From Streblospio benedicti (taxonomy: Eukaryota > Annelida > Polychaeta > Spionida > Spionidae): 64,000 bases of DNA. A program made the position numbers and the translations under genes. The stretch is taken from NCBI GenBank assembly GCA_019095985.1, contig CM032660.1, positions 11,490,941 to 11,554,940 of the forward strand, read 5' to 3'. A model generated the notes under the pieces. That model was not told the origin of the DNA and did not search any database. It was given only the letters and a program-made list of their open reading frames with translations. Numbering within the stretch: position 1 is the stretch's first letter; the number at the start of each line of letters is the position of its first letter. Below, piece after piece: positions 46,401 through 57,568 of the stretch.

Positions 46401-49400
46401 AAAAAAGCATTTTCGAAACAAACCCATCTGAAACCTGGTGATCTTGAGCAGCGTTGTGGTGTGAAGGAGAATTATGCAGATATGCAGGACATTAAGTTCA
46501 CAGTTACCGGTGTTAGGAAATTGCTGGACAATATCAATGTGAGTAAAGCTCCTGGTCCAGATGGGATTAGGCCACGAATACTGAAAGAGCTAGCATCGGA
46601 TATCGCCCCCATACTTACAATGATATTCACTAGATCCTATGACAGCGGTATCATACCAGCCATTTGGAAAACTGCATATGTTGCACCATTGTTCAAGAAA
46701 GGTGAAAAATATAATGCAGTAAATTATAGACCAGTGTCACTAACATGTATATGTTGCAAACTAATGGAGCACATTGTCACCAGTAGTATAATGAAGCATG
46801 GCGATACTTACAATATTTTCTATACATTGCAACATGGTTTCAGACGTGGTCTTTCATGTGAGACCCAATTAATTGATTTTATTGATGATGTCACGAAAAA
46901 TATGGACAAGAAATTAGACACAGATTGTATAATAATGGATTTTTCTAAGGCTTTCGATAAAGTAAATCACCAACTTTTGACACATAAATTGAAGCAATAT
47001 GGCATTGGCAAAAAACAAATACTTGGATAACAGCATTTCTTACAGGCCGGTCTCAATCTGTTGTGGTGAATGGCCAGATTTCAGACTCTGTGGCTGTTCA
47101 GTCAGGTGTGCCCCAAGGGGTCCGTACTAGGTCCAGCCCTTTTTTTTTATTATATAAATGATATGCCTGCGGAGCTCTCCCTTCATACCAAGGTCCGACT
47201 TTTTGCTGATGATACTTTGGCTTACATTGCCGTTTCATCCCCACAAGATGCTCAGGTCAGGCAGGCTGACCTAGATAAACTGGCTGATTGGGAGGAGAAA
47301 TGGGACATGAAGTTCCACCCTGATAAATGTGTTGTTCTGAGAATTACTAGAAAATTAACACCTCACAAGTACAAATATTACCTCAGAGGCCATTGTTTAA
47401 AGTCTGTTAATAATGCCAAGTACGTAGGTGTTGAAATATCTTCTGATCTACGCTGGGACTCACATGTTGCAAATTTGTGCAAAAAGGGTAATCGATCCAT
47501 TGGTTTCCAAAAACGAAATTTGAATGTAAATTCCCAAACAATTATGGACATGGCATACAAAACACTTGTTCGACCCCAGCTAGAATACGCCAGTTCTGTG
47601 TGGGATCCATACCTGAGTAAGGACATTCATCGCTTAGAAATGGTACAACGTCGTGCTGCTCGTTATGTGTGTAATCGCTATCACAATAGATCAAGTGTCT
47701 CAGACATGCTCATGGAACTCGAATGGCCAACATTGCAGCAAAGACGAAAGTAGACACGACTGATTATGATGTACAGTTTTTCAAATTGTTTGACACAGGT
47801 AGACACTAAAAACCGTCTTAAAACTCCTGCTAGGTTGTCCCGTGGAATGCACTCTGGATCATTTCAACCTATGAATGCAAGATGTGATGTGAGAAAGAAC
47901 TCATTTTTCCGCAGACAATCAGAGATTGGAATGAACTACCACAATCTACTACATCTGTGGATAGTTTAGAGAGTTTCAAACACCTTGTTCGCTCTATGTA
48001 GACAATGATTATAGTCGATTTTGTGTGTGTATACATGTGTGTGTAAATTCATTATAAGTCTGTGACATGCGCACTACTTCACTTGGCACATTCCATCAAC
48101 CTGTTGATGTTGGCCAGTAAGCGGTAGATGAGATGTAGATGTAGATGTATTACACATACGTATCAATTTACATTAGTCCCTCCTTGTGAAAGAAATAATC
48201 ATGTCTGTGTGGCAGTTTAGCACCAGTTCACAATGTACATGTTACATGTATGTTCTATATATGGCCTTATAATGTGTTAATTAACATACAGTAGTATTCG
48301 TCATTAACATGTCTGGCTATACAATTTGACTATAGCAGATTAATGTCTTCTATGATCTCAATTCCACCCTCACTGCACGCAGGCGGCCGTATAGTGGGCA
48401 AAACGAGCTGTGAGGACCTGTGTCTGTCCGGACACAGCTGCACCAACGTGGTGGGGGGCCGCCCGGTGCTCAACCCGCACAACCCCGCCTACTCGAGCGG
48501 TGGCTCCAGCTGCGGCAACGGCGTTGTGGTCAGTGCGGTGGTGACGGGACAGTAGCGGGGGTAGGTGATAGAGGCTGGCAGATCCAGGGAGTAAGTCTCA
48601 CCGCCCCCACCAAAGATCTTTAATCTTTGTTAGTTTTGCAGCCAAGTCTTGTTCTTTTCTTTCTTCTTGTACAAAATAATGAAATAGACTGGATATGCCG
48701 CCCGCCCCCCTCAACAAAAAAGACTATTGCGCACATGTCTCATTAAAACCTGGATCTGCCAGTGAAAGGAGATATTGCTTGTTTGGCATAGACGCCATTG
48801 AAGTGTGGTATATGGATAAACAGTCATTAGAATAATGCATGATATAGTGATCAGCAAAATGAATACAGGTGGTTTGGATGAACCAATCAATCTTGAAACA
48901 TGAAAATCATCACCATGTCTTAAGTGATGGCAGCCGTTAAAGACGCAACCTTGGCCGGGGCATCTGTAAAATGTTATCATCATTGGTTGCTTTCAACGGG
49001 AGGGCATGATCATGCATACATTCTATGTACGTTGTATCAAAAAAATCTGTCGTGTAATTATAATGATAAAATTTCTGGGTAGCGTAGTTTAACCACATGG
49101 TTGCATCAATCGTGAAGCTGAACATCACGTTCATTTTTAGTCTCGTTTTTAATTAAAGCCACCAACAAAGAAATTCATATTGACCCCCTTTGCTCATTTA
49201 AGCGAGGGGCACATTCCACCTTGCGGCGGTGGTCGCCGCAAGGCGTGTTGAGGTCTGCGGCGTCTACGGCGTTTTCCGCAAGCATTGACAAAAGTACAGT
49301 TGTGGGCACATACGCACGGGCTCCGTGCGTCATGAGTGCGTCGGCACAGCGAGTGGTTTTTATTGAGGTGGCCGTGCCCTCAACTTGCATAGAACGCGAT

Positions 49401-52400
49401 GCACATGTACTCGCGTATAACTTACGTCCTACGCACCGTGCGATTACCAAAGTACGGGATCCGCACGTCCTAGTATTGTGTCTGTGCCGACAACATGCGA
49501 GTAAATCATCTGCGTTTAACGTAAGGTCACCGCACTGCCACCTTACGATCAGACCATGACGTAGGGTGGTAGTAGTAGAAGTTTGACAAGCCAAACTTCT
49601 TCTGCAGCCACCGTGCGGCCTTGAAAAAACGTACGTTTGCCGCACTGTACACTCACGGATCGTTACGATTTCTATGCGTTTTTGGTCGTAGACTGGCTGT
49701 AGACCCACCTTGCGGTGGAATGTGCCCCTCGCTTTAAAGAGTTAAATTTAAAGAGTTAAAACACTTCACTTCAACTCTGAACTCTGTATTTCCATCTACA
49801 GCTGGCCACCAAGGAAGCGGACATGGCGCTGGCCAACGATCTGGGCGGGTCTGGTCGCATCCCGGCCGCGTGGTGCGGCGTGGTGGGCCTCAAACCGACA
49901 TACGGCCTCGTGCCCTGCACAGGCTCCTACTCCATGGAGGTGAGACAAGTGCACAGACAGTGTAACACAGTATTATGTGAGATACAAAACAAAACTGCAT
50001 ATACGCATGTTAAATTGCCAGGTGATAAAAACTTGGTTACATTTTTAAACTAAATCTTAAATCATATTTATTATTTCGGCACCTCTGTGATATTCAGGGC
50101 ACTGTTGACCACCTTGTGCCCATGGCGGGTACTGTCAAAGACGTGGCCCTGCTGCTGGAGGCCATAGCAGGACGTGACGGGCATGACCACCGCCAGACAG
50201 ACACCCCGCTAGAGCTGCCCAAGTACTCACAGCTGGTAGGTGTCCCCAATACCCACAACTGGTATTTTCGTAGATTCACAAGAAGTCACAGTTGGTTCCT
50301 GTTGAAAATTAACAACATGCTAGTACCACAGCATTTACATATGGGACGGATTGTTTTACCAAATATACTCGTAGTTCAAGCTTGTTAATTGGCAATGCAT
50401 TAAAATCTAGTGGGCAGCCAAGTGTTGGGGAGCTGCGGAGTGTCCATGTATTGACAGGTATATATGTAGAGTAGGTATGCAAATAAACCATCCACCTACT
50501 GTTAGCAGATTCAGGTGATTCTGGGTAGTCGCTACTCACGTAAAGTCTTTCCAGCTGCTGGACCTACTATTTGTATAAAACAATGTCACTGCTACATCTT
50601 CCTAAACATAAAATGTTAGAAATCATGTCAACTATTTATAAAGAAATATCTGCTCCTCTAGGTCACTGGCAATGTGTCTGGCATGAAGATTGGAATGTTG
50701 AAGGAAGGGTTTGTTAAGTGTGACCCGACTGTGTGTGATGTGGTCAAAAATGCTCTGGACAAATTCAACAAAATAGGTGCTATTGTGGAAGAGGTTTCAG
50801 TTCCACAACACTTTGATGGTATAGTTCACACTAGACTATTCCTACTCAATTAAAAGTAATGGGAGTAATAGCCTACTAGTGTCCTGTTTACACTAGCTTA
50901 AAAGATGGTAGTTGTATTTGGACTTATATTGCAATTCTCTACATGTTTAAAATTTCAAGTGTATTATTAAACAACTGATTACTGCAATATTGTTCACTAA
51001 AAACTCGACTGTGTAACCACTTTATATTTTGTTACGAATATCCTAGTATATTCTATAATAGTGGCCTATGGGAACAGGCTATTTATTGTGACTAAGTGTA
51101 TTTTTCACTCTTTAGATCATTATTGACTATAGTAAATGTATTTTGAACAATTTGTTTAAGTGTTTTACGTGTGTATTTCCGACTAATGTTGGGTCAATTG
51201 TTATGCTTACAGCCGACGCTGTGTTTCATACTTTACTCTATGACGGGGTGTGGAACCACATGATTGAAGGAGAGGGTAATGCAGTTGTTTTGTTGTTGAT
51301 TTATATCGATTTTTATTCTATTAAAAGTAGATCATCTTTATCATATAACTAGTAGGTATTCATATAATTCCCTACATAAAACCAATGTCTTTGATTCTTT
51401 ATCTTAAGGACAGGGCAGTGGTTTCCGTGAACGCTTCTTTCCGTCTTTTGCAAGCCACCTGCGGACTGGTTACAAAGACGCAGCTAAACAACTCTCAGTT
51501 ACTACCAAGGCCATGATGTTGTGGGGAGACTATAGGAAGGTGAGTTGTCCCACCAACTACAGAAGACTGCATGTTCTGGTGGATTCGAACAGACGTGGGT
51601 TAGTAACACTACTCATTAATTATGTGGAAGTAACGCAATGTCGAAACACTATCTCGATATAAATCAAGACGCATTCTGTCACTGCTAAAGTTGGTGGAAA
51701 ACTAATAAAGGACTGAATTGTCAAAACTATCGTGTGCGGCCACGTATGACCCATGGCTGTGACAATGACACCAAAATTGCTGACGAAACAAGTTTGATAT
51801 CTTGCAGAAGAACTATGGCAACCGTTTTTACTACAAGGCGGTTAACCTGATACCGATGTTCAGGAAGGCATATGAGGATGTGCTGGACAAGTACCCTGTG
51901 ATCGCCATGCCCACCACACCCACCACTGCCACCAGGCTACCCGCTGATGGGGTCACTACAGCAGGTACCACAGGCTGGGCATTAGAGGTGTAAAGCAGAA
52001 ATTATGTCTTGAGTTTAGAAGGTTTGAATGGAAAAGGCTAGCTGGACGGAATCCGGCTGTATTTGATATACCATACTATTTATTATTTTAGTTTCGTGAG
52101 CTGGTGATATATGGTTTTAGTACCAGAGAGCTTGTGGGACATTTGTAATGTGCTGACAGCAAGTTCATGGAGTAACGTTTTCTATCCTAACCAAAAATGC
52201 TAATGAATGTCAACATAAAAGTTATAGGAATGAAACGCTATTTTTTGCCAAATCTAGTTTTGCATTTTTTGTTTTTCTGAATGGTTTACATAATAATTAC
52301 GTGAAAATGGCATTATTTTAGTCTCTGAGAGACAGTCAGACATTTTGAACATTCCTAATTTGGGGATTAGGTCCCATTATCAGAAGAGCAATGTTTGTTA

Positions 52401-52863
52401 ATATATTTTTGAATTCACATACATTGCTGTATCACTTCAGTGACTAGCCATGTGTATGCAAATTAAGATACTGCTGTTCTAATCAGAAGACCTAATCCCT
52501 GATTTAGGGTTGTCTAAAATGTCGGACTTTGTCTTTCACACCATATAGCTGGTCGGGATGAGGTAGTAAAGATGCAAACACTTGACGAACAAAAAGTATC
52601 CATGCGACAACTGAAAGTAGAACATCAACTGTAGGCTAACTAGTTGCAACCACATCTTTTCAGAACTGCCGAGGACATGTTTGGGCATGATCGTGAACCT
52701 GGCTCAGTGGAACTACACTGGACTTCCGTCGGTCAGCATTCCTGCTGGGCGTTTGAACGGGCTGCCTGTGGGCTTGCTGCTTGTCAGCAAGATGTGGGAT
52801 GAACCTACACTTCTCAACGCTGCTTATGCCTTGGAGCAAGCCCTTCAGACTGCAGGAGAGTAA
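43407..52863 (+). CDS. Amidase-signature family hydrolase, 11 exons
   Basis: Exons: 43407-43527, 44306-44472, 45086-45233, 48383-48528, 49802-49939, 50098-50235, 50662-50818, 51213-51275, 51409-51539, 51808-51964, 52664-52863. All are GT-AG and phase-consistent, giving 1566 bases and 521 aa. The Ser-cisSer-Lys triad is complete: K107 in [15 protein letters not shown]188 in [10 protein letters not shown], and nucleophile S211 in [15 protein letters not shown], followed by [10 protein letters not shown]. The enzyme should hydrolyse a carboxamide; the substrate is unknown. There is no N-terminal membrane helix as in mammalian FAAH1. The phrasing ([20 protein letters not shown], ..LCLSGHS..) reminds me more of bacterial and fungal aliphatic amidases than of FAAH, which is a memory-based impression. 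Intron 3 holds a 2.6 kb LINE, and introns 3 and 4 hold MITEs. Poly(A) signals: ATTAAA 53160, AATAAA 53479. Confidence 0.93.
44031..44230. mobile_element. Probable remnant of a GGCAGATCCAGG-family MITE
   Basis: CACTGGCAGATCCAGGG at 44031-44047 matches the terminus of the elements at 5520 and 48575, followed by G-runs and later C-runs as in those. I could not find a clear inverted partner, so the right border is a guess. It lies in amidase intron 1, just before exon 2. Confidence 0.35.
45565..48148 (+). mobile_element. LINE D: CR1-like non-LTR retrotransposon, 5'-truncated, in amidase intron 3
   Basis: It starts within the endonuclease ([15 protein letters not shown] near 45590, then [19 protein letters not shown]). 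A linker follows, then reverse transcriptase in two main frames (46398-47030, 47070-47753): [17 protein letters not shown], then [19 protein letters not shown] (crossing the frame break), and [14 protein letters not shown], the FADD catalytic motif. It ends with [18 protein letters not shown]-type thumb sequence and a (GATGTA)n tail at 48127-48147. At least three frame breaks or stops make it inactive. Sense orientation to the host gene. Related to, but clearly distinct from, LINEs A and B. Confidence 0.87.
48575..48762. mobile_element. MITE, GGCAGATCCAGG family
   Basis: Perfect 14-base inverted ends CTGGCAGATCCAGG (48575-48588) and CCTGGATCTGCCAG (48749-48762), 188 bases in total, non-coding. 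It starts only 46 bases after amidase exon 4. I found no exact target site duplication. Same family as 5520-5671. Confidence 0.7.
49201..49733. mobile_element. Harbinger-like MITE with TTA target duplication
   Basis: A 533-base element with perfect 20-base ends AGCGAGGGGCACATTCCACC and TTA on both sides (49198-49200, 49734-49736), typical of PIF/Harbinger. The interior is CpG- and GC-rich, unlike the AT-rich intron around it, with small hairpins CCTTGCGGCG..CGCCGCAAGG near the left end and AGAAGTTTG..CAAACTTCT near 49580. The 177-codon ORF across it shows no domain. It ends 68 bases before amidase exon 5. Confidence 0.85.
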
Positions 52864-53159
52864 GTCTGAAGAGATAAGACATTATTACCTGCTGTGGACG
52901 ATGTGAATTAGACTGCGCGGACATTGCAGCTCGAATATTGATAGCTTTGTAAAATTCATTTTTAGTTTTGTTAACAATATTGATGATGATACAGACTTAA
53001 TTATACTCACCATGACAGGACTTCCCTGCTAGCGTTGCTACACAGTTAGGATGAATGAATTTATGATAGAAATATTTTTTGAATCATTAGAGTAGATCAT
53101 TAACATCTCTAGCATTTGCAATTAATTTTTGCTGTGTTTTACTTAAAATCTTGTAAATA

Positions 53160-53165
53160 ATTAAA
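53160..53165 (+). promoter_or_regulatory. Candidate poly(A) signal of the amidase gene
   Basis: ATTAAA about 300 bases past the amidase stop. A canonical AATAAA follows at 53479-53484. Confidence 0.4.
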
Positions 53166-53531
53166 GGTTTAATATATTGTCTTTTTTATATATAATACTA
53201 TATTTCCTTTGAATTCTATATTACTATTCTAACACCTACTAACGCATTGTCATACAAGCAGGAAGCTGTTTTTTATCGGCTAGATTTAGTTTGCAGGTTA
53301 CTTGTTGTCCCAGAAGGTACAAGGACCTACATTTTGATCGGAACAGATATCTAAAGGTTGTAAAATTCAGCTATTCATTGTATTAGCATGGGATATTGAT
53401 GAATGTTAAACATTATTATATCTGTGACACCTAATTTAATTCTTTAAAAATCAATAATAATCGGACTGTAATGATGGCAATAAAGCAATGTTATATAATA
53501 ACAATAAACAAGTATTCGTCGGGGAACACCG

Positions 53532-54513
53532 TAAATCTCCCCTATCCCAATCAGGCCATTTCCCCGATCAGGCCATTTTTGAAAAGTAGGCCAAAGTACT
53601 CAAATATCAAATCACATGAGAGTGACCCCCCCCTAGTCAACAAAATGTCAAGTTTGGTGATGATAGGTAATAAAGTCTTCCCAGGAGACAGATAAACACA
53701 AATTCGTAATCATTTGTTTTTAAAACACATCGTAATTTCATCAAAAGAAGGCCAAAGTACACCAATAACAAATCACGCGAGGAGAGTGATAGACATACCA
53801 AATGTCAAGTTTGGTGATAAGTCATAAACTGTCCCCAGGAGACAGATAAACACAATTATGTAATAATTTGTTCTTAAAAACACATCGTAACTTCATCAAA
53901 AGTAGGCCAAAATGCACCAAAATCTAATCAGCTCTGGAGAGTAGTACAACGGAGCTAAATATGAAGTTTGGTGACCATAGGTCAAATACTTCTCCCTGTA
54001 AAGTGTTAAGAAGGTTTATTACGTAACGCTCGTAAGTTCAAAAGTAGGCCAAAGTATACCAATATCAAATCACGTGAGGAGAGTGATATAGACATACCAA
54101 ATGTCAAGTTTGGTGATGATAAGTCATAAACTGTTCTCAGGAGATAGATAAACACAATTACGTAATAATTTGTTTTTAAAAACACATCGTAACTTCATCA
54201 AAAGTAGGCCAAAGTACACCAAAATCTAATCAGCTCTGGAGAGTAGTACAACGAAGCTAAATATGAAGTTTGGTGACCATAGGTCAAAAACTTTTCCCTG
54301 TAGAGTGTTAACAAGGTTATTACGTAACACTCGTCAAAAGTAGGCCAAAGAACAAACAAAATTTTTTGAGAGGTACTTTTGTCCTCAAAGAAGACATATT
54401 CAATTTACAAATCAATAGCTGAAGTAGTCTTCAAGTTATCAGCCTGTTTATTTCGGGCGCACGCACGCACGGACAGAAGAAATCCCCCTTCGGACTTCGT
54501 CCGGGGAGATTTA
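53532..54513. mobile_element. Non-autonomous element with an internal array of six ~150-bp repeats
   Basis: It begins TAAATCTCCCC and ends GGGGAGATTTA (54503-54513), short inverted ends. Inside, the phrase GTAGGCCAAAGTACACCAA recurs at about 53587, 53749, 53904, 54046, 54206 and 54342 (spacing 136-162). Two unit types alternate: one with CACGTGAGGAGAGTGAT..AAATGTCAAGTTTGGTGA, the other with AATCAGCTCTGGAGAGTAG..ATGAAGTTTGGTGACC. Near the right end are GCACGCACGCACGGACAG and a hairpin-like CCTTCGGACTTCGTCCGG. It is non-coding and sits about 670 bases past the amidase stop. Confidence 0.7.
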
Positions 54514-57500
54514 AATAAACCATTTTTACATGGTGAAAAGTAAATGATTAGCCATAAAAAATGGAATCAATATACTGTCCTCAGGATAATCATAAGGATG
54601 CACATTACAGCTGTCAGTGATTGTTTATGTGGCAATTGTGAGAATTCTGTAATTCAACAATCATCAATGTTTATGAATTCGAAGATCTAAAATTCACTCA
54701 GTATGGGTCTATGGGAATGCTTAAAATATCAGCTGTTTACAAAATACAGCGAATCGAATGTCGCAACTTATCAATTTTTCTATACTCTTTAAAAATTGTT
54801 GAAATATTTTAAAACTGGCAATACAGAAGTGTTGTATAAAACAAGCTTGTTCAATCATAAATATTTATTTTTCTCATATTAACAAATTTCATGGAAGTTG
54901 AAGATCACATCAAGTAAACAATTACCCTTAAAAAAGAATTAGAGATTCAGCATATTTTAAACAAAATGATAATCTGTTGACTAGCATTCTTACAACACAG
55001 TATAAAATTACAAAATGACATTAACATTCCCAACGGGTCAGAAAATTCAAATATTTCATTTTTACTAGCAATGCCTAAATTCCTTAATTTCAACAACATA
55101 CTTTCATTGATATTGAACAATACAACTTTCACCTCCAGATTCATATCTATACATGAATAGACTAAATAAATAATTGTTGCAGAAATTAAAAAGCAAATTT
55201 TTTTTAGTTTCAGTCATAAAGCCATAACTAGATCAACTTTAACGTTTTGATTGTAAATCAAAATAATCATAGGCATAATGTCAAAAAGCCATTTGCATAA
55301 AATCTAATTCTTTTATGACTATTTTCTTAATAAAATAAATTATGCACACACACAGCTTTCTAAAGGAAATTAATAATTATTAACGTCTCCATGAACACTA
55401 TACAAGATAAAGGAACTTATGAATATTCATGAAACTGTTTATTATCAAAACGATATACTTAAACAAAAGACAATGTTTAACCATTTACAAACAGCCTGTT
55501 CGAAGTTAGATCCTGTTGCACCATATGTATTCAAATAAATAATTAATAAAAAACATTTAAGCCGACTATATGCCTTATCACATTTTAATGCACAGTTCCC
55601 AGTTATCATAGAATCGCAAGCCAACCTTGAGCATAGTAATTATATTAATAATCATTTCTTTACAACACCAGACACTTATCATAAAATGTCTGATATTCAT
55701 ACAATGTATGGTATACCATGTCTTAACTACACTAATATTTCAAAGTCACAACACTTTTGATAGTATAAAAAATCATTGCACCTTTTTATAGTCACCACTT
55801 CTAGAAAACAGATGATGTGTACTCTAAACCAAATAACCTTCTTTCCTGATTCTTACTACAAGTCTTATTCCATATTGAATATATTCAAAAAGCACTACTC
55901 TATCTGACATAATCATGATCACAGCAAAAGATAGTTTCACACATTCTGTTCAGTACTATGAAAGTCTTATCATAGTATCTTTATCTAAAATATGTGATAA
56001 CATTTTTTAACTCTACTAAAACTCAACATTCACCTATTGTATTTACTTTCATCCACAGCATATTTCTTTTGCAATCGTTTTTCATTCAAAACTGTTGAAC
56101 ATATTCTTGATTCTCCTTTGTCAAAATGTAACACTTTCTTGTGTTTTATTTTGTATCACACATTCAAATCACATTTCAGTAGTGAATTTTACTTTCACAT
56201 CTTAATGCCAATAAAATGTATTTACATATCTTGGTCTTTAAAATATTATTTAGATCACAATTCTTGCTCATTGCACATAAAACAGCCTAAAATGTGATAA
56301 AATCTCAAACCACACATTTTTTTCATATTTTTCAACTAAATGATAAAAATATGTAAGTACTTAAATTAATTAAAGCATAATAAATGGATTTCATTAATTA
56401 TATGATAAAAAATATTATCAAAGGTTGCCCATACATAAACGTTTCACATAGCTAATTAACATATGCACTAATGTTGATAATGATGTACATACTAAAAATA
56501 TAAAAAGACTATTTAATTTCTATTGGATTACATTTCAAGTAAACTGCTTTGATTACCCAATGATATTATTGAATATCAAAATATTAAGCATGTATTTTAA
56601 GTTTGATATGAGCTGATTAAATTGCTTTCTAATACAAAATAATTTTTCCCCTTTTGGTGCAAATATAATTTAGTACATAAGTATAAAAGTCATTCTTTTT
56701 CCGCTAAAACAAGCTTCACATTATAAATACCTAGTTAAATGGCAAAAACAATCTAAACTTAGATTTGTACATCAGTACAACATTGAATAATAGCATATGA
56801 TAGATAGTAAAATAGAAACCAATAACACAAAACTCTGTGGAAGGGGTCATTATAAAACTGACGCTATACTAAATGCAGTATCACACATCACCAGATATAA
56901 TTGATGATGTTCTACAACAGTAATATATAGATTGGATGGTATATTTCTAGGACCATATTTCTATGCTAATTATACCTAATAGCCTTTCAAGGTTGAGACA
57001 AAAATTACAAAAAAAAACTACAGGCTGTTACAGTAAATTCATATGGATGTAACAAAAAACAACAGACAATGCTTTTCTTACTTTTTTGACGTAATTATGA
57101 GCATTAACCTTCCATAATTGCAATATCTTATTGAAGACAGTCTTGTATGTGCATTTTGGATAGTTTACCCTAAGTATATTATCATTATTTCAGGCCATCT
57201 TTTAAACAGAAATCTTCCAAATAACTTCTGGTATTTCATTTCTTTAAAGTATTCACATGGTAGTGATTCGTAATCTTGCCACTGGAACTGTATTTGTTGT
57301 TACTACCGGTATTTGTTACACCTAGAATCAACTTACTAGCACAGCCTATATTCGTTTAACTTAAATGTTTAACACGTTTGACTTATTTTCAATAATAACA
57401 CTGGTGTCACTATACCATAAGCCACACATCTCCTACATACACAAGTGGATCAAAGCATTGAAAGCGCAAGCAGACATATAAATGGAACAATTTGGCAATC

Positions 57501-57568
57501 AAAAGAAATCCATATAGCACATGTATTTTCGTTCAACATTTTTGTTGAACCGGCTGCCTTGACATAAA
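54514..57568. other. AT-rich non-coding stretch downstream of the kinase gene
   Basis: Very AT-rich, with no ORF showing a domain on either strand. It probably includes the 3' untranslated region and flank of the minus-strand kinase gene. I see no repeat with clear ends. Confidence 0.5.

Noticed and set aside
49175-49708. 177-codon minus-strand ORF
   Set aside because: It lies wholly within the GC-rich MITE and reads through its inverted repeats. No domain.
53580-54400. Regular repeats resembling a CRISPR array
   Set aside because: Units of about 150 bases, whole-unit similarity rather than constant repeats with unique spacers, and a eukaryotic context. This is a tandem repeat in a mobile element.
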